Shown here in pieces: positions 52,052-61,079 of a stretch of DNA of 64,000 nt (positions within the stretch are counted from its first letter, which is position 1; each line of letters opens with the position of its first letter). The notes under the pieces were generated by a model. The model made no database searches and was not told the origin of the DNA. It worked only from the letters and a program-made list of their open reading frames with translations. The translations under genes and the position numbers were made by a program. The DNA is from a bacterium (GTDB lineage Bacteria > CAIWAD01). The stretch lies in contig JAUXWS010000059.1 of the NCBI GenBank assembly GCA_030685015.1, forward strand, positions 62,001-126,000, in the 5' to 3' direction.

Positions 52052-52915
52052 TCAATTCCCTTTCTGCAGAGGCGATGTGCCCAGCAGGCGCAGGGCGTCC
52101 CGGAAGGCCGGACCCTCCACGTCCACCAGCTCCATGTCTCCCACGAAGTCAGGCAGGATGCGGCGGGCCAGGGCCTGGAAGGCCTCGGTGCGATCGCTGA
52201 AGACAAAGCGCCGGTGGCCCGGCTCCAGGTTGGGGGTGGCCAGGTCGCGTTCCGCCAGGATGGCCGCCAGCTCCCGCGCCGTGCCCTCCGCCGCGTCGAC
52301 GATGCGCAGGCCCTCCCCCAGGACGCGGGCCATCGCGGGTTGAAGGAGCGGGTAGTGGGTGCAGCCCAGCACCAGGGTGTCGATGCGCGAGGGGCGGATG
52401 TCCCCCAGATAGTGGCGGATGACCGCCTCGGCCACCGGCCCGTCCACGATGCCGTCCTCCACCATGGGCACGAAGAGCGGACAGGCCCGGCTCAAGGTGC
52501 GCACCGAGGCGTCCAGCCGCGCCACGGCATCGGGATAAGCGCGGCTGGCCACGGTGGAGGCCGTGCCCACCACCGCCACTTCGCCATTGCGCGTGGCCTC
52601 CACCGCCTGGCGGGCGCCCGCCTCGACCACGCCGATGACGGGGACGGGAAGCGCGTTGCGCAGGTCGGGCAGGGCCACGGCGCTCACCGTGTTGCAGGCG
52701 ACGACAATGGCCTTTACCCGGTTGGCCAGCAGCCAGGCGGCGATCTCGCGGCTGAACTCGCGGATCACCCGCGGGCTGCGGATGCCGTAGGGGACGCGGG
52801 CGGTGTCGCCGAAGTAGATGAGATCCTCGCGGGGCAGCTGCGCCAGCACCTGGGCGACGACGGTGAGGCCGCCCACGCCGGAGTCGAACACGCCGATGGG
52901 CTGGGGGGAGGGCAT
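52052..52915 (-). CDS. murI: Glutamate racemase
   Basis: 287 residues. The ATG at 52915 has AAGGAG eight bases upstream, inside the end of murD; the core FDSGVGGLTVV begins at residue 10. The two catalytic cysteines are C74 in VVACNTVSAV and C185 in LVLGCTHYPLL, with FGDTARVPYG binding substrate. It converts L-glutamate to D-glutamate, the substrate MurD adds to UDP-MurNAc-L-Ala, so its place directly after murD is functionally apt. Length and motifs are normal. Confidence 0.95.
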   Translation of the reverse strand: MPSPQPIGVFDSGVGGLTVVAQVLAQLPREDLIYFGDTARVPYGIRSPRVIREFSREIAAWLLANRVKAIVVACNTVSAVALPDLRNALPVPVIGVVEAGARQAVEATRNGEVAVVGTASTVASRAYPDAVARLDASVRTLSRACPLFVPMVEDGIVDGPVAEAVIRHYLGDIRPSRIDTLVLGCTHYPLLQPAMARVLGEGLRIVDAAEGTARELAAILAERDLATPNLEPGHRRFVFSDRTEAFQALARRILPDFVGDMELVDVEGPAFRDALRLLGTSPLQKGN

Positions 52916-52920
52916 GGCGG

Positions 52921-54255
52921 CTACTCCTTCGGCTCGGGCAGCGCACAGACCAGGTCCCGGAAGCGCCGCCCCCGCTCCTCGAAGTTGACGAACTGGTCGA
53001 AGGAGGCGCACATGGGGCTTAGCAGGACGACGTCGCCCGGGCGGGACAAGGCCGCGGCCCGGGCCACGGCGCCGGCCAGGTTGTCCTCACGGTGCACGGC
53101 CAGCTTGTCCGCGAACCAGTCTCCGATGATGCCGCCGTCGCGGCCGAAGACGACCAGCTCGCGCACCCGCTCCCTCACCAGCCCCTCCACCGTGCTGTAG
53201 TCGTCCGTTTTGGCCTCGCCGCCCGCCAGCAGGATGACGGAGCCGGGCGCGAAACCGACCAGGGCCTTGGCCGTGCTGTCCACGTTGGTGGCCTTGCTGT
53301 CGTTGATCCAGCGGACGCCCCGGCGCGTCCGCACGATCTCGATGCGGTGCTCGACGGGCGAGAAGTCCAGCATCGCCTGCCGCACAGTGGCCAGGTCGAG
53401 GCCGAGGTCGCGGGCGGCCAGCAGCACGGCGGCCATGTTCTCCAGGTTGTGGGCGCCGATGAGGCGCGGCGCGCCCGCCTCGATGAAGAGGCCGCCCGGC
53501 CACTCCTCCAGCCAGAGGCCGCGCTCGTCCACGCGCGCGGCGGCGGTCCGGCCGCCGGCGGAGAAGCGGTGGACGCGGCAGGAGAGGGAGTCGGCCCGAG
53601 GGGCCAGCAGCGGATCGTCGGCGTTGACCACCACGCAGCCGTCCTCCGCCACCTGCTCGGCCAAGCGCCACTTGGCCGCCAGGTAGCCTTCCATGCTGCC
53701 GTGGCGGGCAAGGTGGTCCTCGCTCAGGTTGAGCAGCAGGGCGGCGCGCACCCGCAGGTCGCGGCTCAACTCAAGCTGGTAGCTGCTCGCCTCCAGCACG
53801 GCCCAGTCCGGCGGCGGCTCCTCCAGCGCGACCAGGCTGAGCGGGTGGCCCACGTTGCCGCAGGCCTCGGCCCGGCAGCCGCAGGCCTGGAGCACGGCCG
53901 CCGCCAGCAGAGTCGTCGTCGTCTTGCCGTTGGATCCGGTGACGGCCAGCACCTCGCCGGCGAACCAGGTCCGTGCGAAATCCGGCTCGCTCTGCACGGG
54001 CAGGCCGCGCCGCAGAGCCTCCGCCACCAACGGATGGGACGGGGGGATCACCGGGCTGGGCACAACCAGCGTCAGGTCGGAGGGCAGATCATTCCCCAGA
54101 TGGACGGCCACCGGCAGGCCGGCCAGCTTCCCGCCCATCTGCTCCAGACTCAGCAGGTCGTCGTGGAGCAGGACCTCATGGCCGCGGGCCAGACCCAGCC
54201 GGGCCGCCGCCAGACCGCTGCGCGCCACGCCGATGATCAGCAGGCGGCCTGTCAT
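52921..54255 (-). CDS. murD: UDP-N-acetylmuramoyl-L-alanine--D-glutamate ligase
   Basis: 444 residues. The ATG at 54255 overlaps the murE stop (ATGA). The N-terminal Rossmann domain (RLLIIGVARSGLAAARLGL) binds UDP-MurNAc-L-Ala. The central ATPase domain has the loop AVTGSNGKTTTTLLAA and the Mur-ligase His/Asn segment LNLSEDHLARHGSMEGYLAAK with the carbamylated-Lys region. The C-terminal ligase domain contains WINDSKATNVDSTAKAL and LLSPMCASFDQF. It adds D-Glu in peptidoglycan synthesis. It is translationally coupled to murE and followed by murI. Confidence 0.97.
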   Translation of the reverse strand: MTGRLLIIGVARSGLAAARLGLARGHEVLLHDDLLSLEQMGGKLAGLPVAVHLGNDLPSDLTLVVPSPVIPPSHPLVAEALRRGLPVQSEPDFARTWFAGEVLAVTGSNGKTTTTLLAAAVLQACGCRAEACGNVGHPLSLVALEEPPPDWAVLEASSYQLELSRDLRVRAALLLNLSEDHLARHGSMEGYLAAKWRLAEQVAEDGCVVVNADDPLLAPRADSLSCRVHRFSAGGRTAAARVDERGLWLEEWPGGLFIEAGAPRLIGAHNLENMAAVLLAARDLGLDLATVRQAMLDFSPVEHRIEIVRTRRGVRWINDSKATNVDSTAKALVGFAPGSVILLAGGEAKTDDYSTVEGLVRERVRELVVFGRDGGIIGDWFADKLAVHREDNLAGAVARAAALSRPGDVVLLSPMCASFDQFVNFEERGRRFRDLVCALPEPKE

Positions 54256-55766
54256 GCCGGGCGCTCCCAGCATTGCCGCAGCACCTCGCGCTCGTCGAAG
54301 GGCCGCTTCTCGGTCCCGATCAGTTGATAGCGCTCGTGCCCCTTGCCCAGCAGCAGAAGCAGATCCTCCGGCCCCGCCTCCGCCAGCATGGCGGCGATGG
54401 CGGCGGCGCGATCGTCCAGGCGCGTGATGCGGGCGTCCCCGCCCTGCTCCGCCAGGATGTCGCCGAAGATCTGCGCCGGATCCTCGCCCCGGGGATTGTC
54501 CAGGGTCAGCCAGACACGGTCCGCGTGGACCAGCGCGATCCGCAGCATGACCGGGCGCTTGCCACGGTCCCGCTCGCCGCCGCATCCGAAAAGCACGTGC
54601 AGGCGACGCCGGGGCAGGGCGGCCACTGCGGCGAAGGCCTTCTCGTAGCCGTCCGGGGAGTGGGCGTAGTCGATGAGGACGCGCGGGCCGCCCGCCAGGC
54701 GGAGGGGCTCCATGCGGCCGGGCACCGGATCCAGGTCGGCCATCAGCTCTCGCAGGCGGGGGCGGGGAATGCCCAGGGAGTCGGCCACGATCCAGGCCGC
54801 CGCGGCGTTGGAGGCGTTGTGGGAGCCGGGCAGGGGAATCCACAACTCTTCATCGGCGCCGGGTCCCAGCAGGCGAAAGGCCTGTCCCTCGCCCTCGCCG
54901 CGTTCATCGGCGAGGCGCCAGTCGACCCCCGCCTCTCGGCCGAAGGTGACGACGGGGAGGGGGTCCAGCTCCTGTGCCAGCCGCCGGCCCCAGGTACAGT
55001 CCGTGTTCACCAGGCGCAGTTCCGCCTCGGGGCGGCGCAGGAAGGATGCCTTCACCCGGAAGTAGTCCTCCATGCCCTGATGATAGTCGAGATGCTCCGG
55101 GCTGAGGTTGAGGAAGACGGCGCTGCGGAAGCCGAAGACCGCTTCCCGGCGCTGATGGATGGCGTGGCTGGAGACCTCCATCACCAGATGCCGTCCGCCC
55201 GCCTCCAGCAGCCTGCTGGCGAAGGCGGCCAGCCAGGGGGAGTCCGGCGTGGTGAGCGTGGCGGGGGCGGCTTCGCCGCCGCCCAGGCGGCTGCAGATGG
55301 TGCCCACGAGGCCGGCCCGGGGATCCAGCGGTCGCAGGAGCTGCTGCAGGATCCAGGTGGTGCTGGTCTTCCCGTTGGTCCCGGTGACGCCATGCACGAC
55401 GAGGTCCGCTTGTTCCAGGCCGGCGATGCGGGCCACGGCGCGGGGCAGCCAATCCTGCGTGTCCTCGACCACCAGTTGGCCCGGCGTCCGGCGCAGGGGT
55501 TCCTCCTGGGCGAGGTGCCAGCCGGCCTCCACCACGCAGGGGAAGCCGTTGGCCAGCAGGGCGGGCGCATGGCCGTGTCCGTCGTGGGAGTATCCGCGCA
55601 GCGCCACGAAGAGGTCCCCCGGGCGGCAGCGGCGCGAGTCCGTGCGCAGGAGGGGACCGTCGCCACCCAGCTCCTCAAGGCCCCAGGGTCCCCCCGCCTC
55701 CAGTTGGAGGCGCCGGACACCCGGGAGGGCGCAGAGCCATCCCAGCGATGCTTCGCGTCGTGTCAT
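54252..55766 (-). CDS. murE: UDP-N-acetylmuramoyl-tripeptide synthetase, meso-diaminopimelate type
   Basis: 504 residues. The ATG at 55766 overlaps the stop of the sugar-transferase-like gene (ATGA). Domains: substrate domain with LRTDSRRCRPGDLFVALRGY; ATPase domain with HGVTGTNGKTSTTWI and FLNLSPEHLDYHQGMEDYF; C-terminal ligase domain. DNPRGEDP at about residue 423 is the motif that selects meso-DAP rather than lysine, which indicates DAP-type peptidoglycan. It adds the third amino acid of the stem peptide. It lies in the order sugar-transferase-like gene, murE, murD, murI with overlapping ends throughout. Confidence 0.97.
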   Translation of the reverse strand: MTRREASLGWLCALPGVRRLQLEAGGPWGLEELGGDGPLLRTDSRRCRPGDLFVALRGYSHDGHGHAPALLANGFPCVVEAGWHLAQEEPLRRTPGQLVVEDTQDWLPRAVARIAGLEQADLVVHGVTGTNGKTSTTWILQQLLRPLDPRAGLVGTICSRLGGGEAAPATLTTPDSPWLAAFASRLLEAGGRHLVMEVSSHAIHQRREAVFGFRSAVFLNLSPEHLDYHQGMEDYFRVKASFLRRPEAELRLVNTDCTWGRRLAQELDPLPVVTFGREAGVDWRLADERGEGEGQAFRLLGPGADEELWIPLPGSHNASNAAAAWIVADSLGIPRPRLRELMADLDPVPGRMEPLRLAGGPRVLIDYAHSPDGYEKAFAAVAALPRRRLHVLFGCGGERDRGKRPVMLRIALVHADRVWLTLDNPRGEDPAQIFGDILAEQGGDARITRLDDRAAAIAAMLAEAGPEDLLLLLGKGHERYQLIGTEKRPFDEREVLRQCWERPA

Positions 55767-57091
55767 GTGCGCAGCTTTCCCACCCGGGGCTGTCGCAGAC
55801 TGCGCAGACCCTTGAGCACGGACTCCAGCATGATGCGCAGATCCATTTGCGGCGACCAGTTCATGGCGTAATACATGTCCATGGCCAGGCGTTGGCCCGG
55901 CTCGAAGTAGCCATAGTCGCTCACTTGCCAGAGGCCGGTGAGGCCGGGGCGGATGCGGGCGAAGGCCGCCAGATCCCCGGGATAGGTCTCGAACTCGCGC
56001 TCGATGAGCGGCGCGGGACCCACCAGGCTTTGCGATCCGACCAGCACGCCCAGCAGCTCCGGCACTTTGTAGAGTCCGGACTGGAAGAGCCAGCCGCCCC
56101 GCTCGTAGTCCACACGCAGCTGGAGCAGGGTGAGAGGGCGCCGCGTGAGGTCGTAGCGACGGATGCGCATGAGGGGTCGGCCCCGCAGGAAGGGCGTGGC
56201 CGCCACCACGGTCAACAGCACGAGCGGCAATCCGAGGAGGCCGGCTGTCAGGTCGACCAGGCGCTTGAGCAAGCGCTTGGCGGGTCGCCACAGGCTTTGC
56301 TCCAGGGACAACAGCGGCTGGTCGTCGAGGCGCACGATGCGGGCCCCCATCAGGGCCATGGTGGCGGCGTCGGGCACCAGCTCGATCGTGCGCACCCGGA
56401 TCTCGAACTTGCGCAGCACGGTGGTAAGGCGGCGTCGCGGCATGCCCTCCATGAAGACGACCACCTTCTGCAGGCCCTTGTCCGACACCAGGTGGTCGAC
56501 CTGCTCATTGCATTCCGGCCGGAAGTCCTCGCCCTGCTCATCAAACAGCTCACCCGGCGCCAGGCGGGCCAGTTCATCGTTGCCGCGACGGAAGCGGTCG
56601 CGGCCCACGGCGTCCAGAAAGGCCTCCACGCGGGTCGGGCTGCCGATGAAAAGCATGGGCGCCCGCAGCAGTCCGCCGCGCTGGATGAGCTGCCAGGCCG
56701 CCACACGAGCCACAGGCAGAAGGAGGAGGAGCCAGCCCATGGCGAATAGGGTTCCCAGGCGACTGAACTCGAAATCCAGGCGGAAGATGACGAGATAGGC
56801 GAGGACGACGGGGAAAAGCCAGGCCACGACCTGCAGGGAGCCGTAGACCTGGCGGCGCAACCCCAGGTCGCCGAAGCGGTAGAGGCGGGCCCGGGCGGCG
56901 AAGATCACCAGCAGGATGGAGGCCGGCGCCAGCACGTCCAAGTAGAGGCTCCAGGGCTGCTGGACGCTGACCAGCCCGGGCAGCAGCGGCGGCAGCAGCA
57001 TGAAGCGGGTCCACCAGCCCAGCCAGAAGGCCAGCAGCAGGCAGGCAAGGTCCACCAGGACAAGCCCGGCGCGCAGCAGGTAGCGGGTCAT
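55763..57091 (-). CDS. Polyprenyl-phosphate sugar-1-phosphate transferase-like membrane protein lacking the catalytic dyad
   Basis: 442 residues. The N-terminus has about four TM helices (YLLRAGLVLVDLACLLLAFW, LAPASILLVIFAARARLY and others), then a soluble domain and the C-terminal catalytic-type domain starting KRLLKRLVDLTAGLLGLPLV. The family landmarks VGSQSLVGPAPL, RIRPGLTGLWQVS and MDMYYAMNWSPQMDLRIM are present. Where active enzymes have L-D-E-L-P-Q-L, this protein has L-Y-K-V-P-E-L, and the KFRTM segment is replaced by LQLRVDY. WbaP/PglC-type enzymes start glycan assembly on a lipid carrier. This one may be inactive, regulatory, or differently built. It is coupled to both neighbours. 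Confidence 0.82.
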   Translation of the reverse strand: MTRYLLRAGLVLVDLACLLLAFWLGWWTRFMLLPPLLPGLVSVQQPWSLYLDVLAPASILLVIFAARARLYRFGDLGLRRQVYGSLQVVAWLFPVVLAYLVIFRLDFEFSRLGTLFAMGWLLLLLPVARVAAWQLIQRGGLLRAPMLFIGSPTRVEAFLDAVGRDRFRRGNDELARLAPGELFDEQGEDFRPECNEQVDHLVSDKGLQKVVVFMEGMPRRRLTTVLRKFEIRVRTIELVPDAATMALMGARIVRLDDQPLLSLEQSLWRPAKRLLKRLVDLTAGLLGLPLVLLTVVAATPFLRGRPLMRIRRYDLTRRPLTLLQLRVDYERGGWLFQSGLYKVPELLGVLVGSQSLVGPAPLIEREFETYPGDLAAFARIRPGLTGLWQVSDYGYFEPGQRLAMDMYYAMNWSPQMDLRIMLESVLKGLRSLRQPRVGKLRT

Positions 57092-58011
57092 CAGGCGGGG
57101 CGCGTGCGCTTGAAGAGGTTGAAGACAAGCAGGACGGCCATGCGCAGGTAGATGCCGAGGTGGACGAGGGCGGTGGTGGCCCAGGAGTAGTGGCGGCGGT
57201 AGTGCTTGTTGTAGAAGATGCGCATGGAGTCGTGGAAGTGGAAGATGACCCAGGGGGCGCGCTTGTTGGTGGTGCCGCCCTTGCGGTGCAGCATGGCCAC
57301 GTCGCCCAGGTACCAGACCTCGCCGCCCCGCTGCTTGACGCGGTAACAGAGGTCGATGTCCTCCCCGTAGAAGAAGAAGTCCTCGTCGAAGGGACCGGGG
57401 GGCAGCGCCTCGCGCCTCGCCATGAGGAAGGCGCCCACCAGACTGTCCACCTGGTAGCGTTCCTCCTCCGGCATGTAGCGCAGGTCGTAGGCGGCGAAGC
57501 GCCGACTGCGCGGGAAGAGGCGGTTGAAGCCCAGCAGTTTCCACAGCGACACGGAGGGCGTGGGGAAGGATCGGCGGCAAGCGCTGTCCAAGCTGCCGTC
57601 GCTCTTGAGCAGGCGGCAGCCGGCCAGGGCGGCCTGCGGCTCCGCGTCCAGGAAGGCCGCCACCTGGCGCAGGGCGTCGTTCTGCACTTCCGTGTCCGAG
57701 TTGAGGAAGAGGAGGAGGCGTCCTCTGGCCTGGCGGGCAGCGATGTTGTTGGCCTCGCCGAAGCCGATGCCGCGATCCAGCCGCAGGAAATGGAGCCAGG
57801 GGCAAGCCGCGGCCAGCCGCCCTCCGGAGCCGTCGCTGGAGCCGTTGTCCACCAGGAACACCTCCACCGCAAGGCCATTCCGCTCGCGCAGGATGGACTC
57901 CAGGCAGGCCCGGGTGAGCGCCTCCGTGTTGAAGTGGACGACGATGATCGAAAGATCGGGCGTCGCGACAGCCGGCAGGGCGGGGCGGTTCTCCACCAGG
58001 CGCGCGCTCAC
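57091..58011 (-). CDS. Family 2 glycosyltransferase (rhamnosyltransferase-like)
   Basis: 306 residues. GTG start at 58011 overlapping the rlmN stop (GTGA). GT-A fold: LSIIVVHFNTEALTRACLES, VFLVDNGSSDGSGGRL, the acidic LFLNSDTEVQNDAL for metal and nucleotide-sugar, and FFYGEDIDLCYRVKQRGGEV with the catalytic ED. A C-terminal amphipathic and hydrophobic helix (LGIYLRMAVLLVFNLFKR) suggests inner-membrane attachment. It likely adds a sugar to a lipid-linked surface glycan, fitting the adjacent sugar-phosphate-transferase-like gene. Donor and acceptor are not readable. Confidence 0.9.
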   Translation of the reverse strand: MSARLVENRPALPAVATPDLSIIVVHFNTEALTRACLESILRERNGLAVEVFLVDNGSSDGSGGRLAAACPWLHFLRLDRGIGFGEANNIAARQARGRLLLFLNSDTEVQNDALRQVAAFLDAEPQAALAGCRLLKSDGSLDSACRRSFPTPSVSLWKLLGFNRLFPRSRRFAAYDLRYMPEEERYQVDSLVGAFLMARREALPPGPFDEDFFFYGEDIDLCYRVKQRGGEVWYLGDVAMLHRKGGTTNKRAPWVIFHFHDSMRIFYNKHYRRHYSWATTALVHLGIYLRMAVLLVFNLFKRTRPA

Positions 58012-59090
58012 GGGGCGGCCTCGCGGCGCTCTTCCTTGACGAGCAACTGGCCGCAGGCGGCGTCGATGTCGGTGCCCATGTTCTGCCGCAGGGTGACAGC
58101 GAAGGGCGCGGTCTGCAGGTCGGCGAAGAAGCGCTGGTAGATCTCCGCCCCGCTGGATTGGAAGCCGCGCTCCGTCGGGTTGTAATAGATCAGGTTGAGT
58201 TTGCAGGGGAGGCGGGAGAGGCGGGCGCGCAGGCCGCGGACGTCCTCCCGGGTATCGTTGACGCCCTCCATCAGGATGTACTCGAATGTGACGCGCTGGC
58301 CGGTCCGCTCGGTCCAGTCCTTGCAGGCGGCGAAAAGATCGTCCAGGGGATACTTGCGGTTGATGGGCATCAGGCGCGAACGCTTCTCGTCGGTGACGGC
58401 GTTGAGGGAGACAGCCAGCTTGCAGGGCAGGTCTTCTTCGGCCATCCGCCGGATCTGCGGCACAAGCCCGGCGGTGGAGACCGTCATGCGGCGACGGCTG
58501 AGCCCCAGCCCGCGGTTGTCGTGCAGCAGGCGGAGGGCCCGGGCCACGTTGTCGTAGTTGTGCAGGGGCTCGCCCATGCCCATGAACACGACGTTGCTCA
58601 GCTGGAGGCCTTCCTGGGCATTCACCCAGAGGACCTGCTGGACGATCTCGGCCGCGCTCAGATGGCGGCGGAAGCCCATGGTCGCCGTGGCGCAGAAGGC
58701 GCAATCCAGGGCGCAACCCACCTGGGTGGAGACGCAGAGCGTGCTGCGGCGCTCAAAGCCCATCCAGACGGCCTCGATGCGGGCGCCGTCGGCCAGGCGG
58801 AAGAGGAACTTCTCGCAGTTGGACACGGCGCTTCGCACGCGCCGCGCCGGCTCGATCTCGAGGACGGCGTAGCGCTCCGCCAGGTCGCGGCGCAGGTCGC
58901 GGGCCAGGTTGGTCATGTCCTGGAAGTCGAAGGTGCGGCGGGCATGGATCCAGTTGAAAATCTGGTCGGCGCGCCAGGGCGCCAGTCCCTCCGCCGCAAG
59001 GCGCTCCCGCAGGCTTTCCAGGCTGTCGCCGGCCAGGCTGGGGCGGGCTTGGACAGGGGGGGGCGGAGTCTGGCTGGCGAGCGACAGCAC
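58008..59090 (-). CDS. rlmN: 23S rRNA (adenine2503-C2)/tRNA methyltransferase, radical SAM
   Basis: 360 residues with a GTG start at 59090 preceded by GGAGGG; this matches the family length, whereas the longer frame runs back into the receiver gene. The N-terminal HhH-like region (LRERLAAEGLAPWRADQIFN) is followed by the radical SAM motif CALDCAFC (Cx3Cx2C) after LCVSTQVG, the GMGEPLHNYDNV motif, SLNAVTDEKRSRLMPINRKY, and the C-terminal Cys in AACGQLL needed for methyl transfer. It modifies A2503 of 23S rRNA and some tRNAs. It heads the overlapping GT2/sugar-transferase-like/murE/murD run. Confidence 0.96.
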   Translation of the reverse strand: MLSLASQTPPPPVQARPSLAGDSLESLRERLAAEGLAPWRADQIFNWIHARRTFDFQDMTNLARDLRRDLAERYAVLEIEPARRVRSAVSNCEKFLFRLADGARIEAVWMGFERRSTLCVSTQVGCALDCAFCATATMGFRRHLSAAEIVQQVLWVNAQEGLQLSNVVFMGMGEPLHNYDNVARALRLLHDNRGLGLSRRRMTVSTAGLVPQIRRMAEEDLPCKLAVSLNAVTDEKRSRLMPINRKYPLDDLFAACKDWTERTGQRVTFEYILMEGVNDTREDVRGLRARLSRLPCKLNLIYYNPTERGFQSSGAEIYQRFFADLQTAPFAVTLRQNMGTDIDAACGQLLVKEERREAAP

Positions 59091-59110
59091 GGGTGCGGGG
59101 CCCTCCGGGC

Positions 59111-59494
59111 CTAGCTGGACGGCGACAGCTGGGAGTCGATGCAGGACTTCAAATCCACCATTCGATAGGGTTTGAACAGGTGTGGTGGATCCCCGGCGGG
59201 GGGATCCGGATCGGGGTCCCCGCTGCAGAAGATGGCCGGGGCGTCGGGCCGGATGCGCCGCAGCTCCAACAGCAGTTGGCGTCCCGTCATGCCGGGCAGG
59301 TTGAGGTCCAGCATCAGCAGGTCGAAGCGGGCGGGATCCTGCTTGAAGACGGCCAGCGCCGCGGGACCATCGACCACGGCCGTGACCTGGTAACCCAACA
59401 GGGTCAGCATTTGCGTGCTGATGTCGCGGACAGCTTCCTCGTCCTCGACGAGCAGGATATGCGGCGTCACGCCCGGCTCCCCTGTTGAATCCAC
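59111..59494 (-). CDS. Single-domain response regulator (CheY-like receiver)
   Basis: 127 residues from a GTG at 59494 with GGGGAG seven bases upstream; a second GTG at 59470, also with a good ribosome-binding site, is equally possible. Receiver fold: HILLVEDEEAVRDISTQML with the acidic pair, phospho-acceptor D63 in LLMLDLNLPGMT, Ser in IFCSGD and Lys in LFKPYR. There is no output domain. No kinase or chemotaxis gene is adjacent; the gene lies 20 bases before rlmN, so it may be co-transcribed with the cell-wall cluster. Confidence 0.9.
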   Translation of the reverse strand: MDSTGEPGVTPHILLVEDEEAVRDISTQMLTLLGYQVTAVVDGPAALAVFKQDPARFDLLMLDLNLPGMTGRQLLLELRRIRPDAPAIFCSGDPDPDPPAGDPPHLFKPYRMVDLKSCIDSQLSPSS

Positions 59495-59573
59495 ACAATT
59501 TCTCCCCTGTGAAGGAAGGAAAACAACGGCTTGGGTTCAAGCTGAAGGCCCTGCTTGAGCCCTGACCGATGCC

Positions 59574-60056
59574 TCAGATCACCCTGTCCCGGCCCAGGAG
59601 ACGGCTGGCCATTGACAGGCATCCAGTATGGTGCGCCTCGTGGTGGGACAGGTGCACCAACACTTCCGCCTTGGTGGCGAAGAAGCGGCTGGACTCCACC
59701 GGGGGGGACTTCAGCATGGCCGTCGTCGCCTTTTCCAGCCAGGCGGTCAGATCCTGGCGGCGCTCCGCCAGGACGGCGCGGCATTCATCCGCGCCGGGCA
59801 GCTGATCGCATTCCGCGGGAGGGCAGCCCAGACCGAAGAGGGCGGGCCAGCGCTCGTCCCAGGTCCGCTGCCCGTTGAGCAGATAGAGAAAAAGGCCGCG
59901 ATGGTAGGCCAGATGGCCCAGGGTCCACAGGGCGCAATTGGGCAGGTCCGGCGGCAGGGCCGTCCAGTCGTCGCCGGAAAGGCGGCTGGTGAAGGTATCG
60001 ATGAACATGTCGCTACGCTCCAGGCCCAACCAGAACGCCTTGGCCATGGGATCCAT
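59574..60056 (-). CDS. DinB/YfiT-family protein
   Basis: 160 residues, a four-helix bundle. Metal-ligand histidines are placed as in DinB proteins: H48 in LWTLGHLAYH and a cluster at 138-143 (HLSHHEAHHTG). FWLGLERSDMFIDTFTSRL forms helix 1, and LTAWLEKATTAML and SMASRLLG are further helices. Many members are bacillithiol/mycothiol-type S-transferases or metal-dependent hydrolases; which applies here is unknown. GAGG precedes the ATG at a slightly long spacing. Confidence 0.85.
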   Translation of the reverse strand: MDPMAKAFWLGLERSDMFIDTFTSRLSGDDWTALPPDLPNCALWTLGHLAYHRGLFLYLLNGQRTWDERWPALFGLGCPPAECDQLPGADECRAVLAERRQDLTAWLEKATTAMLKSPPVESSRFFATKAEVLVHLSHHEAHHTGCLSMASRLLGRDRVI

Positions 60057-60110
60057 CCGGGTCCACCTCTGTTCTTGAGATAGGAGGTCGGGACGCGACG
60101 CGTCGCGTCC

Positions 60111-60914
60111 CTACGGCCGCGGCCGGTAATTCCTCCTCGCCTCGGGCATCAGCTTCCTTAGCTTGGCGATGCGCGCGGCATCCGAGGGATGGGTGCTGAG
60201 GAATTCCGGCGGCTCCCCCCCCTTGCCCGCCGACATGCGCTGCCAGAAGCCCACCGCCGCCTCCGGGTTGTAGCCGGCCATCGCCATGAAGATGAGGCCC
60301 ATGCGGTCGGCCTCGCTCTCGTGGGTGCGGCTGTAAGGCAGCATCACTCCCAGGGTGGAACCCAGGCCGTAGGCCGTCATCCACAATTGCTGGGTCTCCG
60401 CCGGCTTCTGCTCCAGGTAGGTGGAGAGCGCCAAGCCGCCGAACTGCTGCAGCATGCCCTGGCTCATCCGCTCGTCGCCGTGGCGGGCGATGGCGTGGGC
60501 GATCTCGTGCCCCATCACCACGGCCAGGCCCGCCTCGTCCTGCGCCACCGGCAGCAGACCCGAGTAGACGACCACCTTGCCCCCCGGCATGCACCAGGCG
60601 TTCACCTCGTCGCCTTCCACCAGGTTGAACTCCCAGTCATAACCGGCCAGCTGGTCGGTCAGGCCTTTGCGGGTCATGTACTCTTCCACGGCGGCCTGGA
60701 TGCGACCCCCCACCCGCGCCACCATGGCACTCTGGGTCGTGTTGGCGATGCGCGGATTCGTTTTGATGAACTCGTCGTACTGCTGGTAGCTCACGGCCTG
60801 CATCTGGGATGCCGGCACCAGGGCCAATTGACGGCGGCCCGTCAGCGGGACCGTGCTGCAGGCGGCGATCAGCAGCAGGATCGCCAACGCAGCGGGGAAG
60901 GTGCGGTTGTACAT
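60111..60914 (-). CDS. M48-family zinc metalloprotease lipoprotein (LoiP/BepA-like)
   Basis: 267 residues. AGGAG lies six bases before the ATG at 60914. The lipoprotein signal ends LLLIAACS with C19 as the lipid site. HEIAH at 136-140 binds zinc, with the third ligand Glu in THESEADRMG. The tail FLSTHPSDAARIAKLRKL is typical of this M48 subgroup. It would act in the periplasm on misfolded outer-membrane proteins. It lies leftward with about 54 bases to the DinB gene. Confidence 0.93.
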   Translation of the reverse strand: MYNRTFPAALAILLLIAACSTVPLTGRRQLALVPASQMQAVSYQQYDEFIKTNPRIANTTQSAMVARVGGRIQAAVEEYMTRKGLTDQLAGYDWEFNLVEGDEVNAWCMPGGKVVVYSGLLPVAQDEAGLAVVMGHEIAHAIARHGDERMSQGMLQQFGGLALSTYLEQKPAETQQLWMTAYGLGSTLGVMLPYSRTHESEADRMGLIFMAMAGYNPEAAVGFWQRMSAGKGGEPPEFLSTHPSDAARIAKLRKLMPEARRNYRPRP

Positions 60915-61079
60915 GGAAGACTCCTGATTTCTTTGGCTCCAATATCGCACTCGCAGCTAGTTGGAACGGGAACAATGGGAGCCTGATCCGTCCAATCAGC
61001 GGCGCCTTCCCGACAGGCTGCTAGAGGGCCTGGGCGGGAACCAGGAGGCAGGCGGGCAGCCAAACGATGGGCCAGGACC

